The notes beneath the pieces were generated by a model, which had not been told where the DNA came from, made no database searches, and saw nothing but the letters and a program-made list of their open reading frames with translations. The translations under genes and the position numbers were made by a program. This document shows, piece by piece, positions 1 through 9,073 of a stretch of 64,000 nt of DNA. Numbering within the stretch: position 1 is the first letter of the stretch; each line of letters starts with the position of its first letter. The stretch comes from Flavobacteriales bacterium (GTDB lineage: Bacteria > Bacteroidota > Bacteroidia > Flavobacteriales_D > Parvicellaceae). Location: assembly GCA_025210295.1 (NCBI GenBank), contig JAOASC010000046.1:62001-126000 (forward strand), written 5' to 3'.

Positions 1-416
1 AGCTTTATGAGACGCTTAGAGAAGCAATGCGTTCTGACCGTGCTAAACACAACATTATTCCTCCTACTCGTTTTGGTGTAATAGAGTTAACTAGACAACG
101 AGTAAGACCTGTAACTGACATTAAAACAGCAGAAACTTGCCCTACATGTAAAGGAACAGGAGAAGTTGAATCCTCTATTTTAATTATTGATGAAATCGAG
201 AATAGCTTACGCTACCATCTTGAGGAATATAAAGGAAGTGATTTAACATTACAAGTACATCCTTTTATAGAGGCTTACCTTAAACGAGGCTTAAAAAGTA
301 TTCAACGTACTTGGTTTCTAAATCAGAAAAAATGGGTTCCTGTTAAAGGAGTTGCTGACTTCACTTTATTACAATATCAATTTGTAAATTCAAAAAATGA
401 AGTCATAGAACTTTAA
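1..416 (+). CDS. rng: Ribonuclease E/G family protein, C-terminal part (5' end outside window)
   Basis: This is the 3' end of an RNase E/G gene that begins before the window; the reading frame is open from base 3. RNase G/E cleaves single-stranded RNA in rRNA maturation and mRNA decay. The fragment starts just before the conserved segment SDRAKHNIIPPTRFG and continues through ELTRQRVRP and CPTCKGTGE. The last contains the CxxC pair that in E. coli RNase E makes the zinc link between subunits. About 75 residues follow the CxxC, the short tail expected of the RNase G-like Bacteroidota form and not the long degradosome scaffold of RNase E. The gene is followed at 40 bp by coaX on the same strand. 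The family call is firm; RNase E versus G naming is conventional. Confidence 0.88.
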   Translation, partial: LYETLREAMRSDRAKHNIIPPTRFGVIELTRQRVRPVTDIKTAETCPTCKGTGEVESSILIIDEIENSLRYHLEEYKGSDLTLQVHPFIEAYLKRGLKSIQRTWFLNQKKWVPVKGVADFTLLQYQFVNSKNEVIEL

Positions 417-423
417 ATTTCAA

Positions 424-431
424 TATTTTTG
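424..431 (+). promoter_or_regulatory. Candidate Bacteroidetes -7 promoter element for coaX
   Basis: The sequence TATTTTTG matches the Bacteroidetes -7 consensus TAnnTTTG exactly and ends 24 bp before the coaX ATG. It lies after the RNase E/G stop codon, so it would give coaX its own start of transcription near base 436. No clear -33 TTG was seen 19-21 bp upstream, so this rests on one element in AT-rich sequence. Confidence 0.4.
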
Positions 432-455
432 AGTTATAATAGAAACTTTGAAAAT

Positions 456-1187
456 ATGACTCAACTAATCATAGATATAGGCAATACAAGAATAAAGATG
501 CTCTCTTATTCTAACGGAAGCTTTGGCTCGTTAAAGATATTTGAGGACGACAATTTATTTTCTACATACATTAAAGAACGTCAACTACAGCACAATACTA
601 AAGTAATTGTTAGTTCTGTAAGGAATCCTAAAAACACTGCTTCGATTGTTTCTTTATTTTCATCAGTCCTTGTACTTGCTGAGACCACCAAAACTCCAAT
701 CACAAACCAATATAAAACTCCTGCTACCTTAGGACAGGATCGCTTAGCTAATGCAGTAGCAGCATACCACTTAAAGCCCAACCAAAACAACCTCATCATT
801 GATATTGGCACATGTTTAAAGTTTGACTTTATCAATCGCAACAATGAATATCTTGGAGGCAGTATTTCATTGGGTTTTTCAATGCGATATAAATCCCTAC
901 ATACTTTTACTGATAATTTACCGTTATTTGAAAACGAAATAACAAATCAACTGATAGGTAACGATACAAAGTCTTCGATGGTTTCTGGAACATACAAAGG
1001 AATGCTCTCCGAAATCAAGCAATTTATTCAAGACTATGAGTCTAAATATAAACAACTCAATATTTTTTTAACTGGAGGAGATTTATCTTATTTCAAAAAC
1101 GAGGAATTATCACAAAAAAATAGCATATTTGCAGACCCATTACTAACGTTAAAAGGGCTGAAAGTAATTTTAGATTACAATGAATAA
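456..1187 (+). CDS. coaX: Type III pantothenate kinase
   Basis: CoaX phosphorylates pantothenate to 4'-phosphopantothenate, the first step of coenzyme A synthesis in the cytoplasm. It belongs to the ASKHA fold. Visible motifs are the phosphate-binding DIGNT at residues 7-11, GQDR at 93-96, the IDIGT segment at 115-119 with Asp124, GGSISLG at 134-140, and a TGGD motif near residue 214. I place the start at the ATG at 456, giving 243 residues, because the family begins a few residues before DIGNT. A longer reading from a TTG at 429 would add nine residues, and that TTG lies inside a probable promoter element. The 3' end overlaps the start of the next gene by 8 bp, so the two are probably translationally coupled. 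Confidence 0.9.
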   Translation: MTQLIIDIGNTRIKMLSYSNGSFGSLKIFEDDNLFSTYIKERQLQHNTKVIVSSVRNPKNTASIVSLFSSVLVLAETTKTPITNQYKTPATLGQDRLANAVAAYHLKPNQNNLIIDIGTCLKFDFINRNNEYLGGSISLGFSMRYKSLHTFTDNLPLFENEITNQLIGNDTKSSMVSGTYKGMLSEIKQFIQDYESKYKQLNIFLTGGDLSYFKNEELSQKNSIFADPLLTLKGLKVILDYNE

Positions 1188-2517
1188 AATAAACAAATCA
1201 ATTATCATAGCTTGTACTGCTTTTTTCAGCCTGATTGGTTATGGACAAAAATTAAACAACTCTCCTTACACAAGATACGGGTTGGGAGAACTTTCTGAAC
1301 CAACAACAGCTACCTACTTTGGTATGAGTGGTGCAAATGTTGCTTTGGCTGAATTTAATCACCTCAACATCGCCAACCCAGCATCTTATAGTTCATTGAT
1401 TAAGTATAAACCAATATTTGATGTGGGAATTTTTGGAAAAGTCCAAAACTTAAAAACTACCAATGACAACTCTACACAGAGTAATTTTGCATTAAGAAAC
1501 TTTTCATTAGGGATGCCAATTGGTTCTAAAACAGGGGTCGCATTTGGATTAATGCCCTACTCTACTGTTGGTTATGATATTAATTCATATACACTAAATG
1601 AGGGAGACTCTGTTCGATACAATTATGAGGGAAATGGTGGTATTAATAAAGTATTTGTTGGAGTTGGAAGAACGCTTATTAATAAAGGTGATAGTTTAAA
1701 ATTATCTATTGGTGCCAATGCTTCTTATTTATTTGGAACCATTGATCATTCACGTTCTGTTATTTTTGATAACACTACTTTTTATAACTCAAGAATCAAT
1801 GACTTTAAAACCATCAATGGCGTAAACCTTGATTTTGGACTTCAATATAGCCAGCAAATCAATAAAGGTTTAACCCTTGCTTTCGGTATAGACTATACAA
1901 TGAATAACCAATTAAATGTGAGTAAAGATTATTATGCCTATAATTATAAATACTCTACATTTAGTGTGATTGAAACAGAAAAAGATACTGTTGATTTTCA
2001 AGAAAACATCACTGGAAAAATAAACTTACCAACAGGTATTAAAGTTGGGATAGCCGCTACGTTCAACCAAAAATTAACGACGTCACTCCAATATGAGCAA
2101 TCAAACTGGAATGACTATAGCGAACTATACGATGGGATAGAAAATACACCTTCTGAATTAAACAATTCGAGTAAATTATCCTTAGGAGTTGCCTATACTC
2201 CAACATTAATGAAAGATTGGAACAGCAAAAGTAGAAGCATCTTCCAAAAATCAACTTATCGCTTAGGTCTAAAAACTGTAAACACTAATATTGCAATCAA
2301 TAGCACGGTTATTAAAGATTATGGCATAAGTTTTGGTATATCTACACCGTTACTAAGTTCGAGATCTTTTTCTTCAGTTGATTTAGGAATAGATTTAGGA
2401 AAATTAGGAACAACAGACAATAACTTAATAGAAGATAATTACTTTAGATTTTATTTAGGTTTTTCTTTAGCTCCATCAAACTACGATAGATGGTTTAGAA
2501 AACGTAAATATGATTAA
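1180..2517 (+). CDS. Outer-membrane beta-barrel protein, FadL/OmpP1-like
   Basis: A 445-residue secreted protein with an N-terminal signal peptide (hydrophobic core about residues 8-20, cleavage near YGQ). The mature start carries SPYTRYGLGEL and a NIANPASYSSL segment, which resemble the NPA-type motif at the start of FadL/OmpP1-like barrels. The rest alternates short amphipathic strands and polar loops and ends in FRFYLGFSLAPSNYDRWFR, as expected for a barrel with a terminal beta signal. It lies between coaX and a secreted TPR protein in an order I believe is common in Flavobacteriia. The substrate is unknown. I am confident of the barrel, less so of the FadL relation. Confidence 0.7.
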   Translation: MNKINKSIIIACTAFFSLIGYGQKLNNSPYTRYGLGELSEPTTATYFGMSGANVALAEFNHLNIANPASYSSLIKYKPIFDVGIFGKVQNLKTTNDNSTQSNFALRNFSLGMPIGSKTGVAFGLMPYSTVGYDINSYTLNEGDSVRYNYEGNGGINKVFVGVGRTLINKGDSLKLSIGANASYLFGTIDHSRSVIFDNTTFYNSRINDFKTINGVNLDFGLQYSQQINKGLTLAFGIDYTMNNQLNVSKDYYAYNYKYSTFSVIETEKDTVDFQENITGKINLPTGIKVGIAATFNQKLTTSLQYEQSNWNDYSELYDGIENTPSELNNSSKLSLGVAYTPTLMKDWNSKSRSIFQKSTYRLGLKTVNTNIAINSTVIKDYGISFGISTPLLSSRSFSSVDLGIDLGKLGTTDNNLIEDNYFRFYLGFSLAPSNYDRWFRKRKYD

Positions 2518-2538
2518 TAAAATTAAAGCTTAAACAAG

Positions 2539-3834
2539 ATGAAAAATATAATTACATTACTAGGTATTTTAGTTGGAGGTCTTTCTTTTGGACAAGATTG
2601 TGCAAAACAAACTGAACCCAACTGGGGAGAAGATGAAAATGCTGGAAAAGCAGCTGTCTCATTATATTCTGAACCGTTTAAACAAAAGAACTATGCTGAC
2701 GCTAAATTATTTTGGTGGGATGCACAAAAGAAAGCACCAAAGTATAAACCAATTTTATATTCTCATGGAATATACATCTATAAAGATGCGATCAAAAATG
2801 AGAAAGACAAAGTGAAAAAAGCTGCTTTGGCTGATACGGTTTTTATGATTTACGACTTATGGGTTGAAAACTTTGGAGATTGTAATAAAATACAACTAGA
2901 CCGAGGAGCTGACTTAATGAAGTATAAAGGAAAAAAAGAATATGAAGCTGCTTATAATTCAATTAATAAGGGATTAGAAACTTGTGATGATAAAAAAGTA
3001 AAAACAAAATGGATCAATGCTTCTATTTTATCCGCTTTTTATATGGTTAAAAATGAAAAAGCTGAGTGTGATGTTTTATTAAACCAGTATGATAAACTGT
3101 CTAAGATCTGTGATGTTAACATCGCTCAATATGCTGATAATGAAAAGAAAAAAGGATATTACCAAAAAACACAAGCTTACTTAGACAAAAACGTTGCACC
3201 ATGCGCTAGCTGTGATAAATTAGAAGAACTATTTAAACCAAAAGTAGAAGCAGCTCCTAATGACACCGCTTTAATAAAAAAAGCAGTTAAAATGTTAGAC
3301 GGTAGAAAATGTAACTCGAGTGACTTCTACATTGAATTAGCGACTAAAATTCATACTTGGTCTCCATCGGCAGAATCGGCTATAAGCATTGGTAACTATT
3401 GGTATGCACAAAAAGATTATAAAAAAGCTGCTAGCTTTTATGAAGAAGGATTATCATTAACAGAAGATGCTACAGAAAAAGCTAAGCTATATGAAAGATT
3501 AGCTCAAATTGAACTTTCAAGAAGAAGTTATAAATCTGCAGCTTCATACGCTAGAAAGATGGAAGATAAATGCAAAGCAAATGGAATTATAGCTAGAGCT
3601 ATTGCAATGTCTGCAAACTCTTGTGGAAATTCTAAAGTAGAAGTTAGCTATGTTTACTGTTTAGCTATTGACTATGCTAACAAGGCTAAAGGTTGTGTAA
3701 GTTCATCTACAATTTCAGCTTGGAAAAATAGACTAGCTAGTAAATCTGAATTATTCTTAGTTGAAATCACCCCAGGTCAAACGGTTAAAGTTCCATGTTG
3801 GGGAGAAAGCACCAAAGTTAGAGCTATTGACTAA
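2539..3834 (+). CDS. Secreted tetratricopeptide-repeat protein
   Basis: A 431-residue protein with a signal peptide (hydrophobic residues 4-17, cleavage after SFGQ). The mature part is helical and lysine-rich. A clear TPR-type pair lies around residues 285-345 (NYWYAQKDYKKAASFYEEGL, then a second AKLYERLAQIELSRRSYKSA unit), and earlier helices around 40-150 look like degenerate TPRs. Several cysteines (for example the CASC and CNSS segments) suggest disulfides in an exported protein. It sits 21 bp after the barrel gene and 9 bp before lptC, so it is likely a periplasmic or outer-membrane-associated scaffold in envelope assembly. No enzymatic motif is visible and the exact role is unknown. Confidence 0.7.
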   Translation: MKNIITLLGILVGGLSFGQDCAKQTEPNWGEDENAGKAAVSLYSEPFKQKNYADAKLFWWDAQKKAPKYKPILYSHGIYIYKDAIKNEKDKVKKAALADTVFMIYDLWVENFGDCNKIQLDRGADLMKYKGKKEYEAAYNSINKGLETCDDKKVKTKWINASILSAFYMVKNEKAECDVLLNQYDKLSKICDVNIAQYADNEKKKGYYQKTQAYLDKNVAPCASCDKLEELFKPKVEAAPNDTALIKKAVKMLDGRKCNSSDFYIELATKIHTWSPSAESAISIGNYWYAQKDYKKAASFYEEGLSLTEDATEKAKLYERLAQIELSRRSYKSAASYARKMEDKCKANGIIARAIAMSANSCGNSKVEVSYVYCLAIDYANKAKGCVSSSTISAWKNRLASKSELFLVEITPGQTVKVPCWGESTKVRAID

Positions 3835-3843
3835 GCATATCAA

Positions 3844-4431
3844 ATGCAACTAAACAATCTTAATATTTTTAAAAGCATTCTTGTTGTGATGACAGGAATG
3901 CTTTTTTCTTGTAGTAACTCTTTGGAAGAAGTCAACGAGATGGTAGAAAACAATACCAACTTAGGTGAAATCTCTGAAAATGTTACCCTTTATTTTTCTG
4001 ATAAAGGTGTCACTAAAATAAAGTTAGAAGCACCCATACTCAAAAAGATTTCGGTCTACAGTGATGAGCAAGAAGAAAACATTAATACAAATCTAATTTG
4101 CCCTAAAGGGATGCTTGTTACCTTTTATGATTCTGTTGGAACTGAAGAGTCTCAACTTTTTTCCAAGTATGGAAAATTACTTTCAGAGGACCAATATTTA
4201 CTTGTTAGAGATAGTGTTGTTTTCACTAACCCTAAAAAAGAGAAATTAGAAACAGAGTTATTACATATCTTTTTCAATAAAGACAGTATCACCACAGATG
4301 AAGTTGTTAAAATAACAACCAAGGATGGTATTATTATGGGAGAAGGATTAACTTCGAATACCAGTTTTTCGAAATATCAACTACATAAAATAACAGATAG
4401 TCACTATAACTTTAAAGACCCTGAAAAATAA
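3844..4431 (+). CDS. lptC: LPS export protein LptC (lipoprotein)
   Basis: LptC receives lipopolysaccharide from the LptBFG inner-membrane transporter and passes it to LptA in the periplasm. The 195-residue product has a lipoprotein signal with the lipobox ending LFSC (Cys23), as usual for Bacteroidota LptC, where a lipid anchor replaces the transmembrane helix of E. coli. The mature region has the family pattern: NVTLYFSDKGVTKIKLEAP, then a LICPKGMLVTFYD strand and a C-terminal GEGLTSNTSFSKYQLHKI strand typical of the OstA/LptC beta-jellyroll. It lies between the TPR gene and a small membrane protein gene, in one co-directional run. Confidence 0.85.
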   Translation: MQLNNLNIFKSILVVMTGMLFSCSNSLEEVNEMVENNTNLGEISENVTLYFSDKGVTKIKLEAPILKKISVYSDEQEENINTNLICPKGMLVTFYDSVGTEESQLFSKYGKLLSEDQYLLVRDSVVFTNPKKEKLETELLHIFFNKDSITTDEVVKITTKDGIIMGEGLTSNTSFSKYQLHKITDSHYNFKDPEK

Positions 4432-4435
4432 AGCG

Positions 4436-4651
4436 ATGAAAATTCATATACTATTAGAGAAATTCTGGTTTGGAGTAGCCATTCTAACCACTTTATTAAC
4501 CCTCTACCTTATTGTAAAAGATGGCTTTAATGGCGCTAAATTTTACATCTTAATAACTGGTCTTGTCTGGGGAATGTTTCTTGTGAGAAGAGGAATTAGA
4601 AAAAGAATGGATAAATTTGAAAACGAGCAAAAACAAGAAAACAAAAAATAA
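4436..4651 (+). CDS. Small two-helix membrane protein
   Basis: A 71-residue hypothetical protein starting 4 bp after the lptC stop codon. It has two predicted membrane segments (about residues 8-27 and 33-50), then a basic RRGIRKRMDK and a charged, glutamine- and lysine-rich tail. The tight spacing to lptC and the good coding appearance support it as a real gene. I do not recognise a family. A role as a membrane accessory to LptC or to the following CNNM-type protein is conjecture from position only. Confidence 0.6.
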   Translation: MKIHILLEKFWFGVAILTTLLTLYLIVKDGFNGAKFYILITGLVWGMFLVRRGIRKRMDKFENEQKQENKK

Positions 4652-4652
4652 T

Positions 4653-4660
4653 TATATTTG
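4653..4660 (+). promoter_or_regulatory. Candidate -7 promoter element for the CNNM gene
   Basis: TATATTTG matches TAnnTTTG exactly and lies in the 32-bp gap before the gene starting at 4684. It would place the transcript start near base 4665, giving a leader of about 20 bases. No -33 TTG is evident in the A-rich upstream sequence. Confidence 0.45.
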
Positions 4661-4683
4661 CCCTTATCATTATAAATTGAATT

Positions 4684-5961
4684 ATGGACGAAGACTCCGT
4701 CATTTACTTAATATTAATTATCATTACCCTAGCATTTTCAGCTTTCTTTTCAGGAATGGAAATCGCTTTTATATCTGCTAACAGGCTTAAAATTGCTCTT
4801 GATGAAAACCAAGGTGGGATCCGTGCGAACATCTTAGCTAAATTTGCCAAACAACCCTCAAGATTTATTGGAACAATGTTGCTCGGTAACAATGTAGCAA
4901 TTGTTGTTTATGGTATGCTAATGGCCATTGTATTAGATCCGGTGATTGCCCAATATACAGATAGTGCGGTGTTAATCCTCCTATTACAAACAATTATATC
5001 TACATTATTAGTGCTTGTTTTTGCTGAGTTTTTGCCCAAAGCTATTTTTAGGATAAATCCCAATAGAATCATATCTATATTCGCGATCCCCTTACAAATC
5101 ATAAGTATCATTCTTTTACCTTTTACTTTTTTCACAGTAGGTTTAGCCAACCTCATTCTAAAAATATTTATTAAAGACATTGATGAAGATGTAGAAGTTA
5201 TTGCTTTTGAAAAAACTGATTTAGATAGTTATTTAGAAGAAAGTTTAAACAAAACTGACGATCAAGAAGAGTTAGATCATGAAGTAAAAATATTTCACAA
5301 TGCTTTAAACTTTTCTGAAGTTATAGCTAGAGATTGCATGATTCCTCGTAATGAAATTATAGCATTTGAACTAGAGGATGACCTTAATGAATTAAAAGAA
5401 AAGTTTATCGAAACTGGACTTTCTAAAATTTTAATTTATCGCGATACCATCGACAACATCATTGGATACATCCACTCTTATGAGATGTTTAAACACCCTG
5501 AAAATATTAAATCGGCTTTACTCCCTGTTAATATCGTTCCCGAATCTATTACTGCTAATAACATTCTTGAAGAATTAATACAAAAAAATAGAAGTATTGC
5601 CATCGTTATTGATGAATATGGTGGAACAGCTGGGATGATTACCATGGAGGATGTTATTGAGGAGATTTTTGGAGAAATTATAGATGAACATGATTTAGGA
5701 GACATCTCTCACCAACAATTAACCAAAAACAAATTTGAATTCTCAGGAAGAACAGAAATCGATTTCATCAACGACAACTACCCTCTTAACATACCAGAGA
5801 ACGAAGAGTATGAAACGTTAGCGGGGTATATCATCAAACAAATAGAAGAAATCCCAGAACAAGGAGATGTGATAAAAGTAGATAATTATGAAATCACCAT
5901 TCTAGAAGTTTCTCAAGCAAAAATAGAATATGTTTCTTTAGAAAAACTGGAAGATTCCTAA
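4684..5961 (+). CDS. CNNM/CBS domain protein (hemolysin family, CorC/TlyC type)
   Basis: A 425-residue inner-membrane protein of the CNNM (DUF21) family. The N-terminal part holds about four membrane segments (residues 5-25, 65-85, 95-117, 130-158) with the signatures SGMEIAFISANR at 23-34 and FAEFLPK at 113-119. A CBS pair follows (about 205-330, including IPRNEI and a DEYGGTAGMITMEDVIEEIFGE stretch), then the C-terminal CorC/HlyC domain (about 340-420). Family members bind nucleotides through CBS and are implicated in Mg2+ or Co2+ efflux. GldE of gliding bacteria is a relative, but nothing here (no gldD or ssb neighbour) supports calling this copy GldE. It sits downstream of lptC with its own likely promoter. 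Confidence 0.85.
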   Translation: MDEDSVIYLILIIITLAFSAFFSGMEIAFISANRLKIALDENQGGIRANILAKFAKQPSRFIGTMLLGNNVAIVVYGMLMAIVLDPVIAQYTDSAVLILLLQTIISTLLVLVFAEFLPKAIFRINPNRIISIFAIPLQIISIILLPFTFFTVGLANLILKIFIKDIDEDVEVIAFEKTDLDSYLEESLNKTDDQEELDHEVKIFHNALNFSEVIARDCMIPRNEIIAFELEDDLNELKEKFIETGLSKILIYRDTIDNIIGYIHSYEMFKHPENIKSALLPVNIVPESITANNILEELIQKNRSIAIVIDEYGGTAGMITMEDVIEEIFGEIIDEHDLGDISHQQLTKNKFEFSGRTEIDFINDNYPLNIPENEEYETLAGYIIKQIEEIPEQGDVIKVDNYEITILEVSQAKIEYVSLEKLEDS

Positions 5962-6108
5962 GCTATTATTTTTCCATCAACCAACAAGCGAACTTCTTCC
6001 CTCTTTTTTAGTACCCATCCCCCCTTGCATAGAAAAAAGATCAATTAACAGGATGGGCTAACAGAAAAAGAAATCAAGAGGAGTGAGAGGCTGTTGAGTC
6101 TATTTTTA

Positions 6109-6116
6109 TATCTTTG
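6109..6116 (+). promoter_or_regulatory. Candidate -7 promoter element for maeB-ruvA
   Basis: TATCTTTG matches the TAnnTTTG consensus 30 bp upstream of the malic enzyme ATG, in a 185-bp gap that otherwise lacks coding sequence. A TTG at 6094-6096 is only 12 bp upstream, too close for a normal -33 element. Confidence 0.4.
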
Positions 6117-6146
6117 AAGCACTAAATTAGCACACTACACAAGATT

Positions 6147-8411
6147 ATGAAAATAAGAAGAAAAGAGGCGTTAGATTATCATAGTAATGGTAAAAAAGGA
6201 AAAATAGAGGTAACACCTACTAAACCGTACAGTACTCAAAGAGATTTATCATTAGCATATTCTCCAGGAGTAGCAGAACCGTGTATCGAAATTGAAAAAG
6301 ACAGGAGTAAAGTTTATGATTATACAGCTAAAGGCAATTTAGTTGCAGTAATCTCGAACGGAACGGCTGTTTTAGGGTTAGGGAACATAGGACCTGAAGC
6401 CTCCAAACCAGTAATGGAAGGTAAAGGTCTTCTATTCAAAATATATGCCGATCTTGATGTTTTTGATATAGAAGTAGATGCCACTGACATTGATAAATTT
6501 GTAGATACAGTGAAAGCTATTTCACCAACTTTTGGGGGAATAAACTTAGAAGATATTAAAGCACCAGAAGCTTTTGAAATTGAAGAGCGTTTAAAGAAGG
6601 AATTGAATATTCCGATCATGCACGACGACCAACACGGTACAGCAATTATTTCTTCAGCGGCTTTATTAAATGCTTTAGAACTCTGCGGTAAAAACATAGC
6701 AGATATTCAAGTATTAGTTAGTGGAGCTGGAGCAGCAGCAATCTCATGTGCTAAGTTATACATCTCACTTGGAGTTAAGAAAGAAAACATTTTATTATTT
6801 GACTCCAAAGGTCCTATAACAACAAAGCGTAAGAATTTAGATCAACAAAAACAATACTTTGCAATAGATACAAGTATCGAAACACTTGAGGAGGCTTTTA
6901 AGCAAACTGATGTCTTTTTAGGATTATCCAAAGGAGATATTGTGAATAAAGAAATGATTGCTTCGATGCCTCCAAATCCAATTGTTTTTGCTTTAGCGAA
7001 TCCAAATCCAGAAATTTCGTATAAAGATGCAACCAGTGTTCGTGAAGATATTATTATGGCTACTGGACGATCGGATAATCCTAACCAGGTGAATAATGTC
7101 CTTGGATTCCCTTATATTTTTAGAGGAGCTTTAGATGTTAGAGCTACAGGTATCAATGAAGAGATGAAATTAGCCGCTGTTAGAGCGATTGCCGACCTAG
7201 CTAAAGAACCTATTCCTGAAGAGGTTAATGAAGCTTATGACGAAAAGAACCTTTCTTTTGGAAAAGAGCATATTATACCTAAGCCTGTTGACCCTCGTTT
7301 AATCTATTGGGTTTCTCCTGCGGTTGCTCAAGCTGCAATGGATTCGGGGATTGCTCAAGCTCCAATAGAGGATATTGAAGCTTACAAAGAAAAATTAATG
7401 GTCAGATTAGGGCTCGATAACAAGCTGATTAAAAACATTACTGAACGTGCCAAAAGAAATCCTAAAAAGGTGGTTTTTGCTGAAGCTGATCATTACAAAA
7501 TTTTAAAAGCTGCTCAAATAGCTAGAGATGAGGGCATAGCTTTACCTGTTTTATTAGGAAAACGAGAGCGTATTGAACAAATGATTGAAGAGTTTGGACT
7601 TGAGCTTTCAAATTGTGAAATTATTGACCCAAGAGAAGATGCTGAGTTAGAACGTAGAAATAGATATGCCGATCTTTTGTTTGAACATCGCCAAAGAAGA
7701 GGGATGACATTATACGAATGTCGTAAAGCAATGAAAGAAAGAAACTATTTTGGTTCTGCTATGGTCGAAATGGGAGAAGCAGATGCATTAATCTCAGGTT
7801 TAACAAGAAATTATCGAGATACTATCCGACCAGCATTGCAAGTCATTGGAGTTGATGAGGGCATCAACAAAATAGCAGGAATGTATATTTTAATGACCAA
7901 AAAAGGGCCTTACTTTTTTGCAGATACAACAGTAAACCCTAATCCTACAGCAGAAGAAATAGCAGACATTACATTGTTAACCGCTAAAATAGTAAGACGC
8001 TTTAAGGTTCAACCTAGAATAGCTATGCTTTCCTACTCCAACTTTGGCTCTTCGGAGGGAGAAGATTCTATAAAAATGAGAAATGCAACCAAGCTACTTC
8101 ACGAGCGTCATCCTAACTTGATTGTAGATGGAGAAATACAAGCCAATTTTGCGCTTAATAAAGAGTTAATGAATGATTACTTTTCTTTTTCTCAACTAGC
8201 TAATAGAAGTACCAATACATTTATTTTCCCTAATCTATCGGCAGGAAACATTGCCTATAAGATGGTTCAAGAAATGGCCGAGGCCGAGGCAATAGGGCCT
8301 ATCTTAATGGGAATGAAAAAACCTGTTCACGTACTGCAAATAGGTTCTTCTGTTAGAGAAATATTAAACATGGTTACTGTGGCAGTAGCAGATGTTCAAA
8401 CTAGAAAATAA
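6147..8411 (+). CDS. maeB: NADP-dependent malic enzyme with C-terminal phosphotransacetylase-like domain
   Basis: This 754-residue enzyme decarboxylates L-malate to pyruvate and CO2 while reducing NADP+, linking the TCA cycle to pyruvate and NADPH supply. The malic enzyme part (about 1-425) has YSPGVAEPC near 38-46, the metal- and substrate-binding MHDDQHGTAI at about 158-167 and a Rossmann GAGAAAISC near 193. The second half (about 430-750) is a phosphate acetyl/butyryltransferase-like domain, with conserved FADTTVNPNPTAEEIADI and VDGEIQANFALN segments. That domain is usually regulatory and catalytically inactive in MaeB. The length matches the E. coli MaeB type. ruvA starts 5 bp downstream, so the two are co-transcribed. 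Confidence 0.93.
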   Translation: MKIRRKEALDYHSNGKKGKIEVTPTKPYSTQRDLSLAYSPGVAEPCIEIEKDRSKVYDYTAKGNLVAVISNGTAVLGLGNIGPEASKPVMEGKGLLFKIYADLDVFDIEVDATDIDKFVDTVKAISPTFGGINLEDIKAPEAFEIEERLKKELNIPIMHDDQHGTAIISSAALLNALELCGKNIADIQVLVSGAGAAAISCAKLYISLGVKKENILLFDSKGPITTKRKNLDQQKQYFAIDTSIETLEEAFKQTDVFLGLSKGDIVNKEMIASMPPNPIVFALANPNPEISYKDATSVREDIIMATGRSDNPNQVNNVLGFPYIFRGALDVRATGINEEMKLAAVRAIADLAKEPIPEEVNEAYDEKNLSFGKEHIIPKPVDPRLIYWVSPAVAQAAMDSGIAQAPIEDIEAYKEKLMVRLGLDNKLIKNITERAKRNPKKVVFAEADHYKILKAAQIARDEGIALPVLLGKRERIEQMIEEFGLELSNCEIIDPREDAELERRNRYADLLFEHRQRRGMTLYECRKAMKERNYFGSAMVEMGEADALISGLTRNYRDTIRPALQVIGVDEGINKIAGMYILMTKKGPYFFADTTVNPNPTAEEIADITLLTAKIVRRFKVQPRIAMLSYSNFGSSEGEDSIKMRNATKLLHERHPNLIVDGEIQANFALNKELMNDYFSFSQLANRSTNTFIFPNLSAGNIAYKMVQEMAEAEAIGPILMGMKKPVHVLQIGSSVREILNMVTVAVADVQTRK

Positions 8412-8416
8412 AAACT

Positions 8417-9001
8417 ATGATTACACATATAGACGGTATATTAGAAGAAAAAAATCCTGCTTATGCAGTAATTGATGTTAATGGAGTAGGTTATTTCTTA
8501 CACATTACCTTAACTACATTTTCGAATTTACCAGATAAAGGACGTGTTCGACTATTCACTCATTTGTCTATAAGAGAAGATGCTCATACTCTATTTGGAT
8601 TTGGAACCAAAAAAGAACGAGAGATGTACCGTTTATTAATTAGTGTATCTGGAGTTGGTCCAAGTACTGCAAGAATGATACTATCATCTCTTACCTCTGA
8701 TGAGGCAGCACAAGCTATACTTTCAGAAGATGTTAATGCATTTAAACGCGTAAAAGGAATAGGTGCTAAATCTGCTCAAAGAATCATTGTTGACTTAAAA
8801 GATAAAGTAGAAAAAACAGGGCTTGATATTGAAAATATTACTCCTCAAAACAATACTATTAAAATTGAGGCGTTATCTGCCCTAGTCGTTTTAGGAATTG
8901 ATAAAAAGAAAGCTGAGACTAGTATTGATAAAATTTTAGCTAAAGCTGGAAGCGATATTACTGTAGAAGAAGTAATAAAATCAACTCTTAAAGGGATATA
9001 A
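8417..9001 (+). CDS. ruvA: Holliday junction branch migration protein RuvA
   Basis: RuvA binds Holliday junctions as a tetramer and loads the RuvB helicase during recombinational repair. The 194-residue product has the OB-fold domain I (about 1-62, starting MITHIDGILEEK), domain II with two helix-hairpin-helix motifs (GVGPSTARMIL near 75-85 and VKGIGAKSAQRII near 110-122), and the small domain III (about 145-194) that contacts RuvB. The length is normal. It follows maeB by 5 bp and precedes sprA, an order I recall from Flavobacterium genomes. No ruvB or ruvC is in the window. Confidence 0.95.
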   Translation: MITHIDGILEEKNPAYAVIDVNGVGYFLHITLTTFSNLPDKGRVRLFTHLSIREDAHTLFGFGTKKEREMYRLLISVSGVGPSTARMILSSLTSDEAAQAILSEDVNAFKRVKGIGAKSAQRIIVDLKDKVEKTGLDIENITPQNNTIKIEALSALVVLGIDKKKAETSIDKILAKAGSDITVEEVIKSTLKGI

Positions 9002-9035
9002 AAACAAATAAAATAGTAGAATAGACAATTTATTT

Positions 9036-9043
9036 TATTTTTG
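9036..9043 (+). promoter_or_regulatory. Candidate -7 promoter element for sprA
   Basis: TATTTTTG, an exact TAnnTTTG match, lies 30 bp upstream of the TTG start of sprA and after the ruvA stop. It predicts a transcript start near base 9048 and a leader of about 25 bases. No convincing -33 element is visible. Confidence 0.45.
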
Positions 9044-9073
9044 CCGTTTATACTTTATAATTTTTAACATTTT

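Noticed and set aside
429-455. TTG-started nine-residue extension of coaX
   Set aside because: The TTG falls in a probable -7 promoter element and the family starts at the ATG at 456.
6320-6697. Minus-strand frame of 125 codons inside maeB
   Set aside because: It runs antisense to highly conserved malic enzyme motifs.
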